A DNA stretch of 64,000 nucleotides from Rosettibacter sp037481715 (GTDB lineage: Bacteria > Bacteroidota > Ignavibacteria > Ignavibacteriales > Melioribacteraceae). The position numbers and the translations under genes were made by a program. The notes under the pieces were generated by a model. The model ran no database searches. It was given only the letters and a program-made list of their open reading frames with translations, and had not been told where the DNA came from. Numbering within the stretch: position 1 is the first letter of the stretch; every line of letters starts with the position of its first letter. This document shows positions 55,455 to 64,000 of the stretch, in pieces. The stretch lies in NCBI GenBank assembly GCA_037481715.1, contig JBBFLD010000007.1:62001-126000 (forward strand), written 5' to 3'.

Positions 55455-58400
55455 CTATTTAATTACAGCAAATTTACCAATGTACTCACCAACTCCAGGT
55501 GCATCAACATGAAAGATATACAAACCATAAGCTATCTCCATTCCATCTTCGGAAATTAAATTCCATGATAATGAACCATCTTCTGGACCAGAATCTTTAT
55601 GCAATGTTTTTACTAAAGCACCATTTACAGTATAAATTCTAATTGTGCATTGAGCTGGAAGATGAATGAAATCAATTCTTCTTTCACCTCTTCCAGTTTG
55701 ATTGAGATTTCTTCTTTCCCAAATATTTGCACTTATATATGGATTTGGTACAACCTGAATTTTACTTAATTGAGAATTTGCAAGTTCTTTATCTACAGAA
55801 GAAGCTTTGGTCTTAAATATAAAGTAATCTCCTGTTCTAAATGGTTTTGTTGTCGATAAAACAAATTTATCTCCAGCGCTTGGTTCGATAACATTAACTC
55901 CTGCTGGTGCATTGTAACTTATTCTCCATGTAAGTTTATATGCAGTTCCAACATATTCAATAATTACTATATCATCACCAAGATCAAATTTTTTGTTACT
56001 GTTGTTATCGAATACTTCTGCTTTAACTACATCCCCTCTTGTTAAGTTATGAACTTTGAAAGGAACACTTATTTTTGTAAATGGAGTAATTTCAGTTGGA
56101 GCACTTAACCATTCAATCATATAATCAGAGGGCCATGCAATATTTCTTGCAGGTGAACTTTTATCTGGAGTAACAATCATAACCACATTACTTTTTCCAA
56201 CAAGCCAGCCTGAACTCTCAGGTCTATATTGAACTGCATTATCATTAATAACAGAAACTGAAAGACCATCAAAAGGCGGGCTATATTTACCGATTCCAAT
56301 ATTTGATGAATCAACTGATGCTATTAATGTATCAACTTTATCACCAGAAACTCTTAGAACAGAATAAGAAATTGTTTTGTAATCATATTCGGGTCCAGAT
56401 GAATTAAATACAATTTTATATTCTTTCCCTTCTTCAATTATATTTGGATTAAGAATTTCAACTGAAACTTTTCCTGTTCCAACTCCAAATGATACTTTAT
56501 TCAAATCACCAACGATTTGAGGAGGAACATATCCAGCTGCAGGCGCATTAGGAACAACTACTGCACAATTGATATCAACAAATTGTAATTGACCTACTAA
56601 ATTTTCTGTAATTATTTTTGTTGTTTCAGAAGGAATTAATCCTTTAGTCCCAAAGTTTGGGTCACCTTGATCGTATGCTACAACTGCATAATAATATTTT
56701 TGTCCATTTACAACATTTGTATCAACATATGAATGTTGTAAGCCGGTATCATCACCTCTCCAGAAATGTGCACCGTTGATGCCAATTGGGTCTGGACCTT
56801 TAATTCCATCTTTCAAATCAAATTGAGCAATAGGTTTCCAGTATTTTGGTTCTCCTTTTGAATCTGTAATAACTTTTATATCGTTAAATTCTGGTTCTTG
56901 ACTTCTATAAATCAAGTAACCTTCAAAATCTTTTTTGTAACCTTTTCTAGGGTCGCCATCCTGATAACCGAGGAATGGGTCACGAGATTCTTCTGCTTTT
57001 CTATCCCAGTAAAGAAATACTTTTTTATCTCCAGCAACAGCAGTTAGAGTTGGTTTATAAGGCGGCTTAGAGAAATTATAATTTGCATTATAAATTTGTT
57101 GAACAGTTTCTTTATTAAAAATCATATCTTCTTTATCACTTCCAAAAACTAAAGCCATTGAGAATCTTTCGCGTCTATTCAATTTAAGTGGAAATGGACC
57201 TGAACCAAAGACCATACTTATATTAGAATTTTGAAGTAATGTATCAAAATTTGCATAGTTCATTTTACGCCACATTACTTCATCATTTTTGGGCCAACCG
57301 TCAGTTGGTCCTTTGCCAGCAAGTCTATAGATTGATAAACTTGTCAAGCCAATTTGATCTGATTCATCTTTATCTGTTTTATCAAAGTTTGGTTCACCAT
57401 CTGTAGGCAAGCCATCTGCTTCTCCTACATCTGGTCCTTTGTATTGTGGGTCCCAAGGACCAACACCATCCTGACCAACATCATCGTTCAAAGGTTCACC
57501 AACATCCCAAACTCCATTTCCATTAAGGTCTGAATACGGAACCCAATCGCCATCATTGTCAATTCCATCATCTCTTCTTTCATCAATCATACCATCTTCA
57601 TCGTCATCAAAATTATTCCATGGATTACCTGGACTTTCAAGATAAGCATAGCCAACATAACCAACTTTCCAGTTGTCTGGCGGTGCTTTGCCGTCGTTAT
57701 CAAATCCATAAGCAATATCAAGCTTAGTATCATAAGAAGCACAGTCATCACCATTATCATCTACACCGCCCACGCCTGTATCGCAGTAAAAACCAAAGTA
57801 TGTTGTATCGTAATTGAAGTCGGACAAATTAACTATATCAAAATGCCAGAAAATAATATCTTCAGCAAGAACATGAGACCATTGGAAACCGCGAACTTCA
57901 ACTCTTAATCCCAATCCACCGCGGTTATGGTCTGCAGCGATTGGGAAATAGTTATATGGTTGGCGGGTAAATTCTTTATCTTTTGAATCATCCATTACAT
58001 AGAAAGTTTCGAAATCAGCATTTTGAACACCTCTGCCAAAATAACCATACCAGTAACCATCCCAATTTGCATCAATATTAGGAAGAGCACGGGGCCATTT
58101 GTCGGGCCATGTTTTTGGTTTTGTGCTTATTGCTGGTTCTTCTGAACCAGGAGCAGCATAACCAGGCACTGGTTCCATCACCCACAATTCATTTGTAACA
58201 GGGTCAAAATCAACTTCTTCTCGATAAGATGTTTGACATGGATGAATTAATTGTCCATTACCAGGAGCAATAACAGCAGAACTAATTAAAGGAGTAACAC
58301 CATCAATATAATTATGACCTGTTCCTTTAGGCCATTCACCAGATGGTCTATCGGGCCAGGTGCCTACCTGCCCATCATTCCTGAAAATTGTTCTAATTAA

Positions 58401-58544
58401 GTTTCCATCCATTATTCCTTTCTTTCTGTATGTTTTATCCCCGTAAGGTTCATTCCTGTATTTTTGAATCTGGGGATCAATTTGCGGTAAAATAATTCCC
58501 GCATTAATCAGAAAGAAAATTATAATCAAAATATTTCTCTTCAT
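55455..58544 (-). CDS. Large secreted protein with Asp-rich calcium-type loops
   Basis: From ATG 58544 (GGAG six bases upstream) the 1029-residue protein starts with a signal peptide. An acid-rich segment around residues 315-400 has repeated D-D-D-x-D-G and DLNGNGVWDVGEP units like those of calcium-binding thrombospondin or dockerin-type loops. A fibronectin-III-like part and a final degenerate T9SS-like tail (PNPY..., ending in a YIGKFAVIK strand) follow. It sits between TonB receptor and PorV-like gene in one operon. I do not recognise a family; a surface-bound partner of the receptor is inferred. Confidence 0.68.
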   Translation of the reverse strand: MKRNILIIIFFLINAGIILPQIDPQIQKYRNEPYGDKTYRKKGIMDGNLIRTIFRNDGQVGTWPDRPSGEWPKGTGHNYIDGVTPLISSAVIAPGNGQLIHPCQTSYREEVDFDPVTNELWVMEPVPGYAAPGSEEPAISTKPKTWPDKWPRALPNIDANWDGYWYGYFGRGVQNADFETFYVMDDSKDKEFTRQPYNYFPIAADHNRGGLGLRVEVRGFQWSHVLAEDIIFWHFDIVNLSDFNYDTTYFGFYCDTGVGGVDDNGDDCASYDTKLDIAYGFDNDGKAPPDNWKVGYVGYAYLESPGNPWNNFDDDEDGMIDERRDDGIDNDGDWVPYSDLNGNGVWDVGEPLNDDVGQDGVGPWDPQYKGPDVGEADGLPTDGEPNFDKTDKDESDQIGLTSLSIYRLAGKGPTDGWPKNDEVMWRKMNYANFDTLLQNSNISMVFGSGPFPLKLNRRERFSMALVFGSDKEDMIFNKETVQQIYNANYNFSKPPYKPTLTAVAGDKKVFLYWDRKAEESRDPFLGYQDGDPRKGYKKDFEGYLIYRSQEPEFNDIKVITDSKGEPKYWKPIAQFDLKDGIKGPDPIGINGAHFWRGDDTGLQHSYVDTNVVNGQKYYYAVVAYDQGDPNFGTKGLIPSETTKIITENLVGQLQFVDINCAVVVPNAPAAGYVPPQIVGDLNKVSFGVGTGKVSVEILNPNIIEEGKEYKIVFNSSGPEYDYKTISYSVLRVSGDKVDTLIASVDSSNIGIGKYSPPFDGLSVSVINDNAVQYRPESSGWLVGKSNVVMIVTPDKSSPARNIAWPSDYMIEWLSAPTEITPFTKISVPFKVHNLTRGDVVKAEVFDNNSNKKFDLGDDIVIIEYVGTAYKLTWRISYNAPAGVNVIEPSAGDKFVLSTTKPFRTGDYFIFKTKASSVDKELANSQLSKIQVVPNPYISANIWERRNLNQTGRGERRIDFIHLPAQCTIRIYTVNGALVKTLHKDSGPEDGSLSWNLISEDGMEIAYGLYIFHVDAPGVGEYIGKFAVIK

Positions 58545-58578
58545 TCTTAACTCCATTTTCTATACTCAAATTTTCATT

Positions 58579-61320
58579 CTAAAAATTTACATTCACCCCT
58601 AAACTAATTCTGCGCGGAGCAGAAAAGTTGCCAGGGTTTTTAAGATATTCATCAATTGTATTCAATCCTATAATTGGGCCGGCAAATTTCACATTCAAAT
58701 CTTTATCGGCTCTTCCTGTGCTTGCATAAACACCAACTTCATTTTTAATATCAAATAAATTGTAAACAAGAAGGAAGAAATTGAAATCGTAACCAAAAAT
58801 TTTAAAATGTTTATTTGCTTTTAAATCCACATTAAGATAAGTAGGACGTCTTCCATTATTTTCGAATCGAAGACCACGAGTATAGCGCGGTTCTTCTGTA
58901 TAAGGCATTCCAGAACCATAATTAAAAATTATTCCTGCAACCCAATCATTTGGATCGCCAACATTAAGAACAACATTTAAAGTATGAGTTTGGTCCCAGT
59001 TTAATGGTACAACTTTTTTATTTGACTCAACTGGCGGGTCAGATTGATTATTGTTAAACTCTGCCATTGGGTCAGATGCATTTCCTGCAGCAATTTGATA
59101 TGTATAATCAATTCTTGCACTGAAGAAATCAGCAAATCTTTTATCGAGAGATAAAATTACACCTTTAACATTTCCATAATCTCTGTTAATATATCTTCCG
59201 AATATAAATCCTTCATAAGTTTCCATTATTTGCATGCCGAGCAGATTTCTGATATCGCTGTAATAAACAGATAAATCAATTGAAACATTAGGGAAAATTA
59301 CCTGCTGCAAACCAAGTTCGTATTTAACAGTTTTTTGTGCTTTTAATTCTGGATTTCCGATATATGAGGAAAGAGAAGTAGTCTGGTCAATAATATAATT
59401 TGGATTTGTATAGAGATTAGAAAAAGTAGGTATCTGGAAAAAGTGTCCATACGAAAAATGAATTGCTCCTTTGTCAGAAATTGGGAAAGATACACCAAGA
59501 CGCGGACTAATTTGATATTCAGCTTCAGCTTTTCTTTTTTGATTAGCTCCAGGGAAATTTGGATTGTTCAAAGGATTTCTTAAATCAACAGGAAGCTCTG
59601 CATTGGAATTAAAATAATCGAATCGCACACCGGCATTTATTATCATTATGTCATATTCCATTTTATCCTGAATGAAAGCCGAAATTTCATAAGGATTTCT
59701 TTTATAAGATTGATTATACTTTGTGCCAGGATCGCTGTAACCAAGTGTAAAAATTGGATTGCCAAGTGAATCAAGTTGACCTTCTGTCAAATTCCTGATT
59801 GTTTTCCAATGGTCATAAAGTGTATGAAGCCTTCCTTCTACACCTAATTTTACTTTATGCTCTTTTGTTATTTGTGATTCTAAAGTCCATTGAGCAATGT
59901 ATGTTAATGTATAACGATTATACCTATCAGTTTCATTTCCACCTTGACTGAATGTATAACCTGAATATGGACTTCCCTGATTTGGTTCTACATAACGAGG
60001 GTCAAATTCATCTGCATATAGATGTCCCCAATATTTAAAAAGACTGGAAGACAATTTTAATGATGAATAAGTGCTTTGACTTGGGAAATAATTTACTTGA
60101 AAATTATTTGTGGTATTAACTCTATAATGATTTTTAATTGCATCAGGTGTCCATCTGTAATAATGATTGTAATATTTATTCCAGTTATATTCCCATGCAA
60201 AATTGTAACTGAACTTAAAGTGTTGAGTTGTATATGTAAGTTTACCATTGAAAGATTTTCTTTGAGTTGGATTCATTGGGACATAAGAACCATCCCCTGT
60301 ATGCTGGTCAATCCAAATTGTATTATCCATTGGGTCTGGAAAGATTGGGCGATTATCTGTTACATTATAAACTTTTTTGCCGTAGATATAGCCTTCATCG
60401 CCAAAGTATCTACCAGAAATAAAGAAAGTAAGATTATTTAAAATTTTTGTTGGACCACTCAAACTAAACTGAACATCTCTTGGTCCTTTAGGATTGATTT
60501 TGTTCAAATTATAGAAAATATCTTTATGATTTGTTAAATAACTACCCATGTAAGCAGAAACATTTCCTTCAAATTTTTGGCCACCATCTTTTGTTACAAT
60601 GTTCACAATACCACTCATTGCCTGTCCATATTCAGCATTAAATGTTCCGCTGATTACTTCCATTTGTCGAATTGCATTATTCTCCACTTGTATACCAAGA
60701 CCACCATTGTAAGCATCTGTAACAGAAATGCCATCAACCAGATAAGCAACTTCACCTCTTCTTCCACCTCTAAAATGTCCATCAATAACACCAGCCTGAA
60801 GATTAATTATTTGATGAATATTTTCTACAGGCATAAGTTTAATATCATCAGAAGAAACAATTGCAGAAGATGCTGTTAAGTCTTTGATAATCAATGGTTG
60901 AGTAGCAGTAATTACAACTTCACCAACACTTACAGCAGTTGAGGTTAATTGAACATCAAGGTGTGTAGTTAAATCTATTTTTATAACAACTTTTTCAATT
61001 GTGACTTTATTATATCCAACCATACTTACAGTAACAGTATAAGTGCCGGGTGGAATATTATTGATATAGTAATAACCATCCATATCTGCAGCAGCGCCAA
61101 AATTAGTTCCGTTCAAAATTACATTAGCACCCATCAAAGGTTCTTTGGTATCGGCATCTATAATTTTGCCTGCTAATTTACCTGTTGTGCCAGCAAGCAA
61201 AATATTAGAAGCTAAAAAGAAAGCTATTAATATCAATTTTAGCACAGATAAGCTGTACGGCTTACTAAATGAATTAAGTATTGTCATTTTAATTCTTATC
61301 GATGATTTAATCTTACACAT
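58579..61320 (-). CDS. TonB-dependent outer-membrane receptor
   Basis: The 913 residues run: signal anchor (about 20-43), a carboxypeptidase-regulatory-like domain (about 46-130, with TKEPLMGANVILNG and MDGYYYINNIPPG), a plug (about 135-255, with EVAYLVDGISV and EYGQAMSGIVNIVTKDGG), and a long barrel ending in RRISLGVNVNF. ATG 61320 has GAGGA six bases upstream. It starts an operon with the large secreted and PorV-like proteins. Neither has SusD similarity. Glucan-fragment uptake is possible from position alone. Confidence 0.9.
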   Translation of the reverse strand: MCKIKSSIRIKMTILNSFSKPYSLSVLKLILIAFFLASNILLAGTTGKLAGKIIDADTKEPLMGANVILNGTNFGAAADMDGYYYINNIPPGTYTVTVSMVGYNKVTIEKVVIKIDLTTHLDVQLTSTAVSVGEVVITATQPLIIKDLTASSAIVSSDDIKLMPVENIHQIINLQAGVIDGHFRGGRRGEVAYLVDGISVTDAYNGGLGIQVENNAIRQMEVISGTFNAEYGQAMSGIVNIVTKDGGQKFEGNVSAYMGSYLTNHKDIFYNLNKINPKGPRDVQFSLSGPTKILNNLTFFISGRYFGDEGYIYGKKVYNVTDNRPIFPDPMDNTIWIDQHTGDGSYVPMNPTQRKSFNGKLTYTTQHFKFSYNFAWEYNWNKYYNHYYRWTPDAIKNHYRVNTTNNFQVNYFPSQSTYSSLKLSSSLFKYWGHLYADEFDPRYVEPNQGSPYSGYTFSQGGNETDRYNRYTLTYIAQWTLESQITKEHKVKLGVEGRLHTLYDHWKTIRNLTEGQLDSLGNPIFTLGYSDPGTKYNQSYKRNPYEISAFIQDKMEYDIMIINAGVRFDYFNSNAELPVDLRNPLNNPNFPGANQKRKAEAEYQISPRLGVSFPISDKGAIHFSYGHFFQIPTFSNLYTNPNYIIDQTTSLSSYIGNPELKAQKTVKYELGLQQVIFPNVSIDLSVYYSDIRNLLGMQIMETYEGFIFGRYINRDYGNVKGVILSLDKRFADFFSARIDYTYQIAAGNASDPMAEFNNNQSDPPVESNKKVVPLNWDQTHTLNVVLNVGDPNDWVAGIIFNYGSGMPYTEEPRYTRGLRFENNGRRPTYLNVDLKANKHFKIFGYDFNFFLLVYNLFDIKNEVGVYASTGRADKDLNVKFAGPIIGLNTIDEYLKNPGNFSAPRRISLGVNVNF

Positions 61321-61352
61321 AGTCTAATCCTCAAAATTTTTTAATAATAAAC

Positions 61353-61378
61353 GAGCGCAGCATATTTCAGCTGCGCTC
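61353..61378 (-). terminator. Intrinsic terminator after the CBM protein
   Basis: GAGCGCAGC (61353-61361) and GCTGCGCTC (61370-61378) form a nine-base perfect stem with an eight-base loop. On the reverse strand an AT-rich tail (GTTTATTATTAAAAAATTTT) follows. It separates the CBM gene from the TonB receptor operon. Confidence 0.72.
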
Positions 61379-61389
61379 CATTAGAAATA

Positions 61390-64000
61390 TTATTTAATGA
61401 GAATCATTTTCTTAATATCAATAAAGGAACCGCTTTCAAGTTTATAGAAATAAACTCCTGTAGAAAGTCTGGAAGCATCAAAAGTTACTTTGTAAATTCC
61501 TGGCTGCTGGAAGTTATTGACAAGTTCAGCAACTTGACGACCAAGTAAATCATATACTCTTAAAACAACATTTCCAGCTTTTTCAATTGAATACTGAATT
61601 TGAGTAGTTGGGTTAAATGGATTTGGATAATTTTGTGATAGTGAATATGTAAGTGGAAGAGAATTAGATTCAACATCGGTAATTGGACTCATCTTATCTC
61701 CAATAAAAGTATAAGTCCATCTTGAAACATCTGACCAGGATTGGTCTTGATTATCAGGTGAATAGCATAAGATTCCTTCTCTGTTTCCTGTAGCATCATT
61801 GTCATTAATTGAGAAGTCAATTGGAATTCGGTATCCTTCCTTTACATAGATTTTATCTTTCTTAGCATCAGGATTTGCGCGTTTGTTCATTAAATCAATT
61901 AATGAAATTTTAGCTTCTACAATATAACCAGCTGGGAATTTTTCCTGCCAGTAATAATTTGGACCTGGAACAACAAGTGAATCAGTATCACTTCCACCAC
62001 CTTCAATTCTAATATGATTCTTATGGAATCTAATATGATAATCCGGTGCATCACCCCTTTGATATGCTGTATGTTTTAAACCGCTCATATTGTACATACC
62101 AATAAATAAATCTGGAGCGTCATTGAGATAAGATTCAGGTCGAGAAGTAGGATTAACAATATCATCAGTAACATCAAATGCTACATAGAGATATTGTTGA
62201 TCAATTGCAATCCAGGATTTTACTGAAAGGTCATTATCATTATCAATAAAAGTATTTGGAGCAACAAATGCGGTTCCTTGTTTTAATTCAAATGGAACGA
62301 TGCCATTCCATTCATCCAAGTTACCATCAGCTTGGAAGTTGACTGTCTTAATTGCAACAACAGGAACTCCTTTAGCCATATTAGTTACAGGATTATCTGT
62401 AATTGCAGGGAGTGAGGTATTTCCTGCTTTGTCTGTACATGTTATTGCATAGTAATAAGAAACATTCTGGTCATTAAGAGGTGCTCTTAAAACATGCTCT
62501 ACAACTCCAACACCTTCTGGAATATTAGCTTTTACAGAACTTACTTTTGGCGAGTTCAAATCTGTAATAGGTTCTGGACTGAAGTAGATTGTATATTTTT
62601 CACTTGTTTCTCCAGGCACATCATTCCATGTAATTAAGTTTGTGTAGGAACCTGGAATAACTGCTAATCCTTGTGGAGCTTCAGGAGGAGTTTTATCTGT
62701 TTCTTGATGACCGGAAGGAATTAAGAAATCAAATAAAATTATTCCTTCAGCAATTACATCTGTTCCAATAGGTCCATTTGCATCAATAGAAAATTCAATT
62801 TTAAATCCACTTATAGCACTTGTATTGAACATTCTATCGTCATTTCCCTGACCATCAGGATTTTTAAATACACCTTTTTGCAATGACCAGTCACTTACAT
62901 CTGCTTGAACGAGTGGAATTCTAACTGTTTTCCAATCAAATGCTTCGTCAACATTAATGTCAAATAATGTAAACCAGCTTTCGCGAGTACTTCCGCTGTT
63001 ATCATAAAGTATAAGTCTAACCTGAAGTCTACCTGTTAGCTTATTTGGTTCAAGATTTTTAATTGCAATATACAAATCAGTATTAGCTGCAAGGTTGACT
63101 GGCTGGTCGAACATGTGTTCTAAATTAACATAACCGCCCCAGCTTTGAGAAGCAACAGCTTTGTAATGTACTTTGAGAGCTGATTCACCTTCAAATTTAT
63201 CAACGGTTTCATCAGACAATTCTAATTTAGTTATTGGAGCCGCAGCACCATCCCAATCCATTCTGTCTATACTCCAATAACCCTGCAAAGCAGCTGTGTT
63301 ATCAAAAGTTGATAATGGAGTATAACGTGCACCAACAAGTGTAATATGGTCCCATAGAATTACACCTTCTGCCCATTCGCCGCCTGTAAGAGGAGTAGTG
63401 CATTCAATACTGTAACCAACAATCTTATCTAAATCAAGAACTCCGTTATTTGCAACACCACTCCAGCCGGGTAATGTAAAACCGCGGTCATCTGGATTTG
63501 CAACACCATTATCAACAAGAGGAATTAATAATTCTTTCCATCCTGGAGTTGCATCGTAAGGAACAGCAGTTTCAAAATACCAATCTTCATGGTCTGCAGG
63601 ACTATTCCAATAATTTGCTCCACCACCAGCTTCATGCAATTTAAATCTCATGCGAACAGAACCAGGTTTTGATGATGGAACAAGATTGTTATACCAAATG
63701 CTGATATGAGTAGCCATACTCATATCGATATATTGATTAAACTCAGGGTTTCCCGGTTCAGTTGAATTAAGATGCATTACCTGAACAAATCCACCCCATG
63801 ATTCTGTATAATTAACATGCCATTCTACTTTGAGTGCACCAGCACCAAATTTTTGCTGGGTAGTTTCATCACTTAGAACGACATAACCGGTTCCTGTTCC
63901 TAATCCGTGTAAGTTGCCCGGTTCAGGATAATTCCAGAACTTGTTTGCTACAGTATTATCCATTGTATTTACCACCCATTGTGCATTTAATTGAGCAGCA
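61390..64000 (-). CDS. T9SS-secreted carbohydrate-binding protein, 5' end outside window
   Basis: The frame stays open to the right edge: above GTG 63975 it reads AAQLNAQWVV, so the visible 869 residues are missing their start. Two related jelly-roll units near residues 15-215 and 225-410 share ESWGGFVQV/QSWGGYVNL. A fibronectin-III domain (from PPEAPQGLAV), a CBM9-like domain (about 535-780, with DGNLDEWNG) and a T9SS type A sorting domain (QNYPNPFNPTTQIQY ... GVYFYKLESG, ending KKMILIK) follow. No catalytic site is seen. It likely binds glucan on the surface for the neighbouring enzymes. Confidence 0.85.
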   Translation of the reverse strand, partial: AAQLNAQWVVNTMDNTVANKFWNYPEPGNLHGLGTGTGYVVLSDETTQQKFGAGALKVEWHVNYTESWGGFVQVMHLNSTEPGNPEFNQYIDMSMATHISIWYNNLVPSSKPGSVRMRFKLHEAGGGANYWNSPADHEDWYFETAVPYDATPGWKELLIPLVDNGVANPDDRGFTLPGWSGVANNGVLDLDKIVGYSIECTTPLTGGEWAEGVILWDHITLVGARYTPLSTFDNTAALQGYWSIDRMDWDGAAAPITKLELSDETVDKFEGESALKVHYKAVASQSWGGYVNLEHMFDQPVNLAANTDLYIAIKNLEPNKLTGRLQVRLILYDNSGSTRESWFTLFDINVDEAFDWKTVRIPLVQADVSDWSLQKGVFKNPDGQGNDDRMFNTSAISGFKIEFSIDANGPIGTDVIAEGIILFDFLIPSGHQETDKTPPEAPQGLAVIPGSYTNLITWNDVPGETSEKYTIYFSPEPITDLNSPKVSSVKANIPEGVGVVEHVLRAPLNDQNVSYYYAITCTDKAGNTSLPAITDNPVTNMAKGVPVVAIKTVNFQADGNLDEWNGIVPFELKQGTAFVAPNTFIDNDNDLSVKSWIAIDQQYLYVAFDVTDDIVNPTSRPESYLNDAPDLFIGMYNMSGLKHTAYQRGDAPDYHIRFHKNHIRIEGGGSDTDSLVVPGPNYYWQEKFPAGYIVEAKISLIDLMNKRANPDAKKDKIYVKEGYRIPIDFSINDNDATGNREGILCYSPDNQDQSWSDVSRWTYTFIGDKMSPITDVESNSLPLTYSLSQNYPNPFNPTTQIQYSIEKAGNVVLRVYDLLGRQVAELVNNFQQPGIYKVTFDASRLSTGVYFYKLESGSFIDIKKMILIK

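Noticed and set aside
55455..58544. SusD identity for the large secreted protein
   Set aside because: No lipoprotein signal and no SusD-type TPR core are visible; length and acidic loops differ.

Overview
The window is AT-rich, densely coded DNA from a member of the Bacteroidota/Chlorobi/Ignavibacteria group, most likely Ignavibacteria (Ignavibacterium or Melioribacter type). The evidence is a set of lineage markers. Two secreted proteins carry type IX secretion (T9SS) type A sorting domains with the YPNPFN motif. There is a PorV/PorQ-family barrel, and there are three TonB-dependent receptors with an N-terminal carboxypeptidase-regulatory-like domain. DUF4837, DUF4249, DUF4905 and DUF2723 proteins are present, and SecA has the enlarged form. 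AGGAG-type ribosome sites are common and decide several starts. No phage, insertion sequence, rRNA or CRISPR array is visible. Function calls come from motifs read by eye; no database search was run.

Layout. 1-1054: two convergent membrane proteins, the first cut by the window edge. 1198-8592: a forward housekeeping operon, greA-ribD-tilS-hpt-ftsH-CTP-dependent lipid kinase-DUF4837 lipoprotein. 8589-13248: reverse DUF2723 membrane protein and glnE. 13450-19790: forward secA-glnB-TPR lipoprotein (PorW/SprE-like)-AlbA_2 protein. 19787-23935: reverse TonB receptor-DUF4249 lipoprotein-SMR exporter-TrmH methylase. 24178-28881: forward tryptophanase, DUF4905, AMMECR1, MEMO, beta-carbonic anhydrase, small membrane protein. 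29091-31122: a reverse trio of poorly known proteins including a 16-residue-repeat surface protein. 31294-31365: tRNA-Arg(CCG). 31372-35989: PAS protein, then a probable metal-handling group (TonB receptor, lipoprotein, duplicated helical periplasmic protein, CDF-like transporter). 36134-39774: a lipoprotein/coiled-coil pair, a methyltransferase and a secreted MEMO homologue. 39992-54102: a reverse beta-glucan degradation cluster. 54412-64000: PorV-like barrel, large secreted protein, TonB receptor, and a carbohydrate-binding T9SS protein cut by the right edge.

How the genes may work together. The last 24 kb reads as a glucan-use locus without SusC/SusD. A secreted cellulase-like T9SS enzyme, two GH5 enzymes, three GH3 enzymes (one frame-disrupted) and an esterase would break beta-glucan to glucose, which a ROK glucokinase at the head of the run would phosphorylate. 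The neighbouring TonB receptor, large secreted protein, PorV-like barrel and CBM protein could bind, import or display material at the outer membrane. This grouping is inference from order and family.

Most notable: a RibD whose deaminase half has lost its zinc-ligand histidine and the usual TPPC motif; a GH3 beta-glucosidase broken in the PA14 domain and also out of frame with its natural ATG; a SusD-less T9SS/TonB glucan locus; a duplicated His-bearing periplasmic helical protein in a metal-like context; and two MEMO homologues, one of them secreted.
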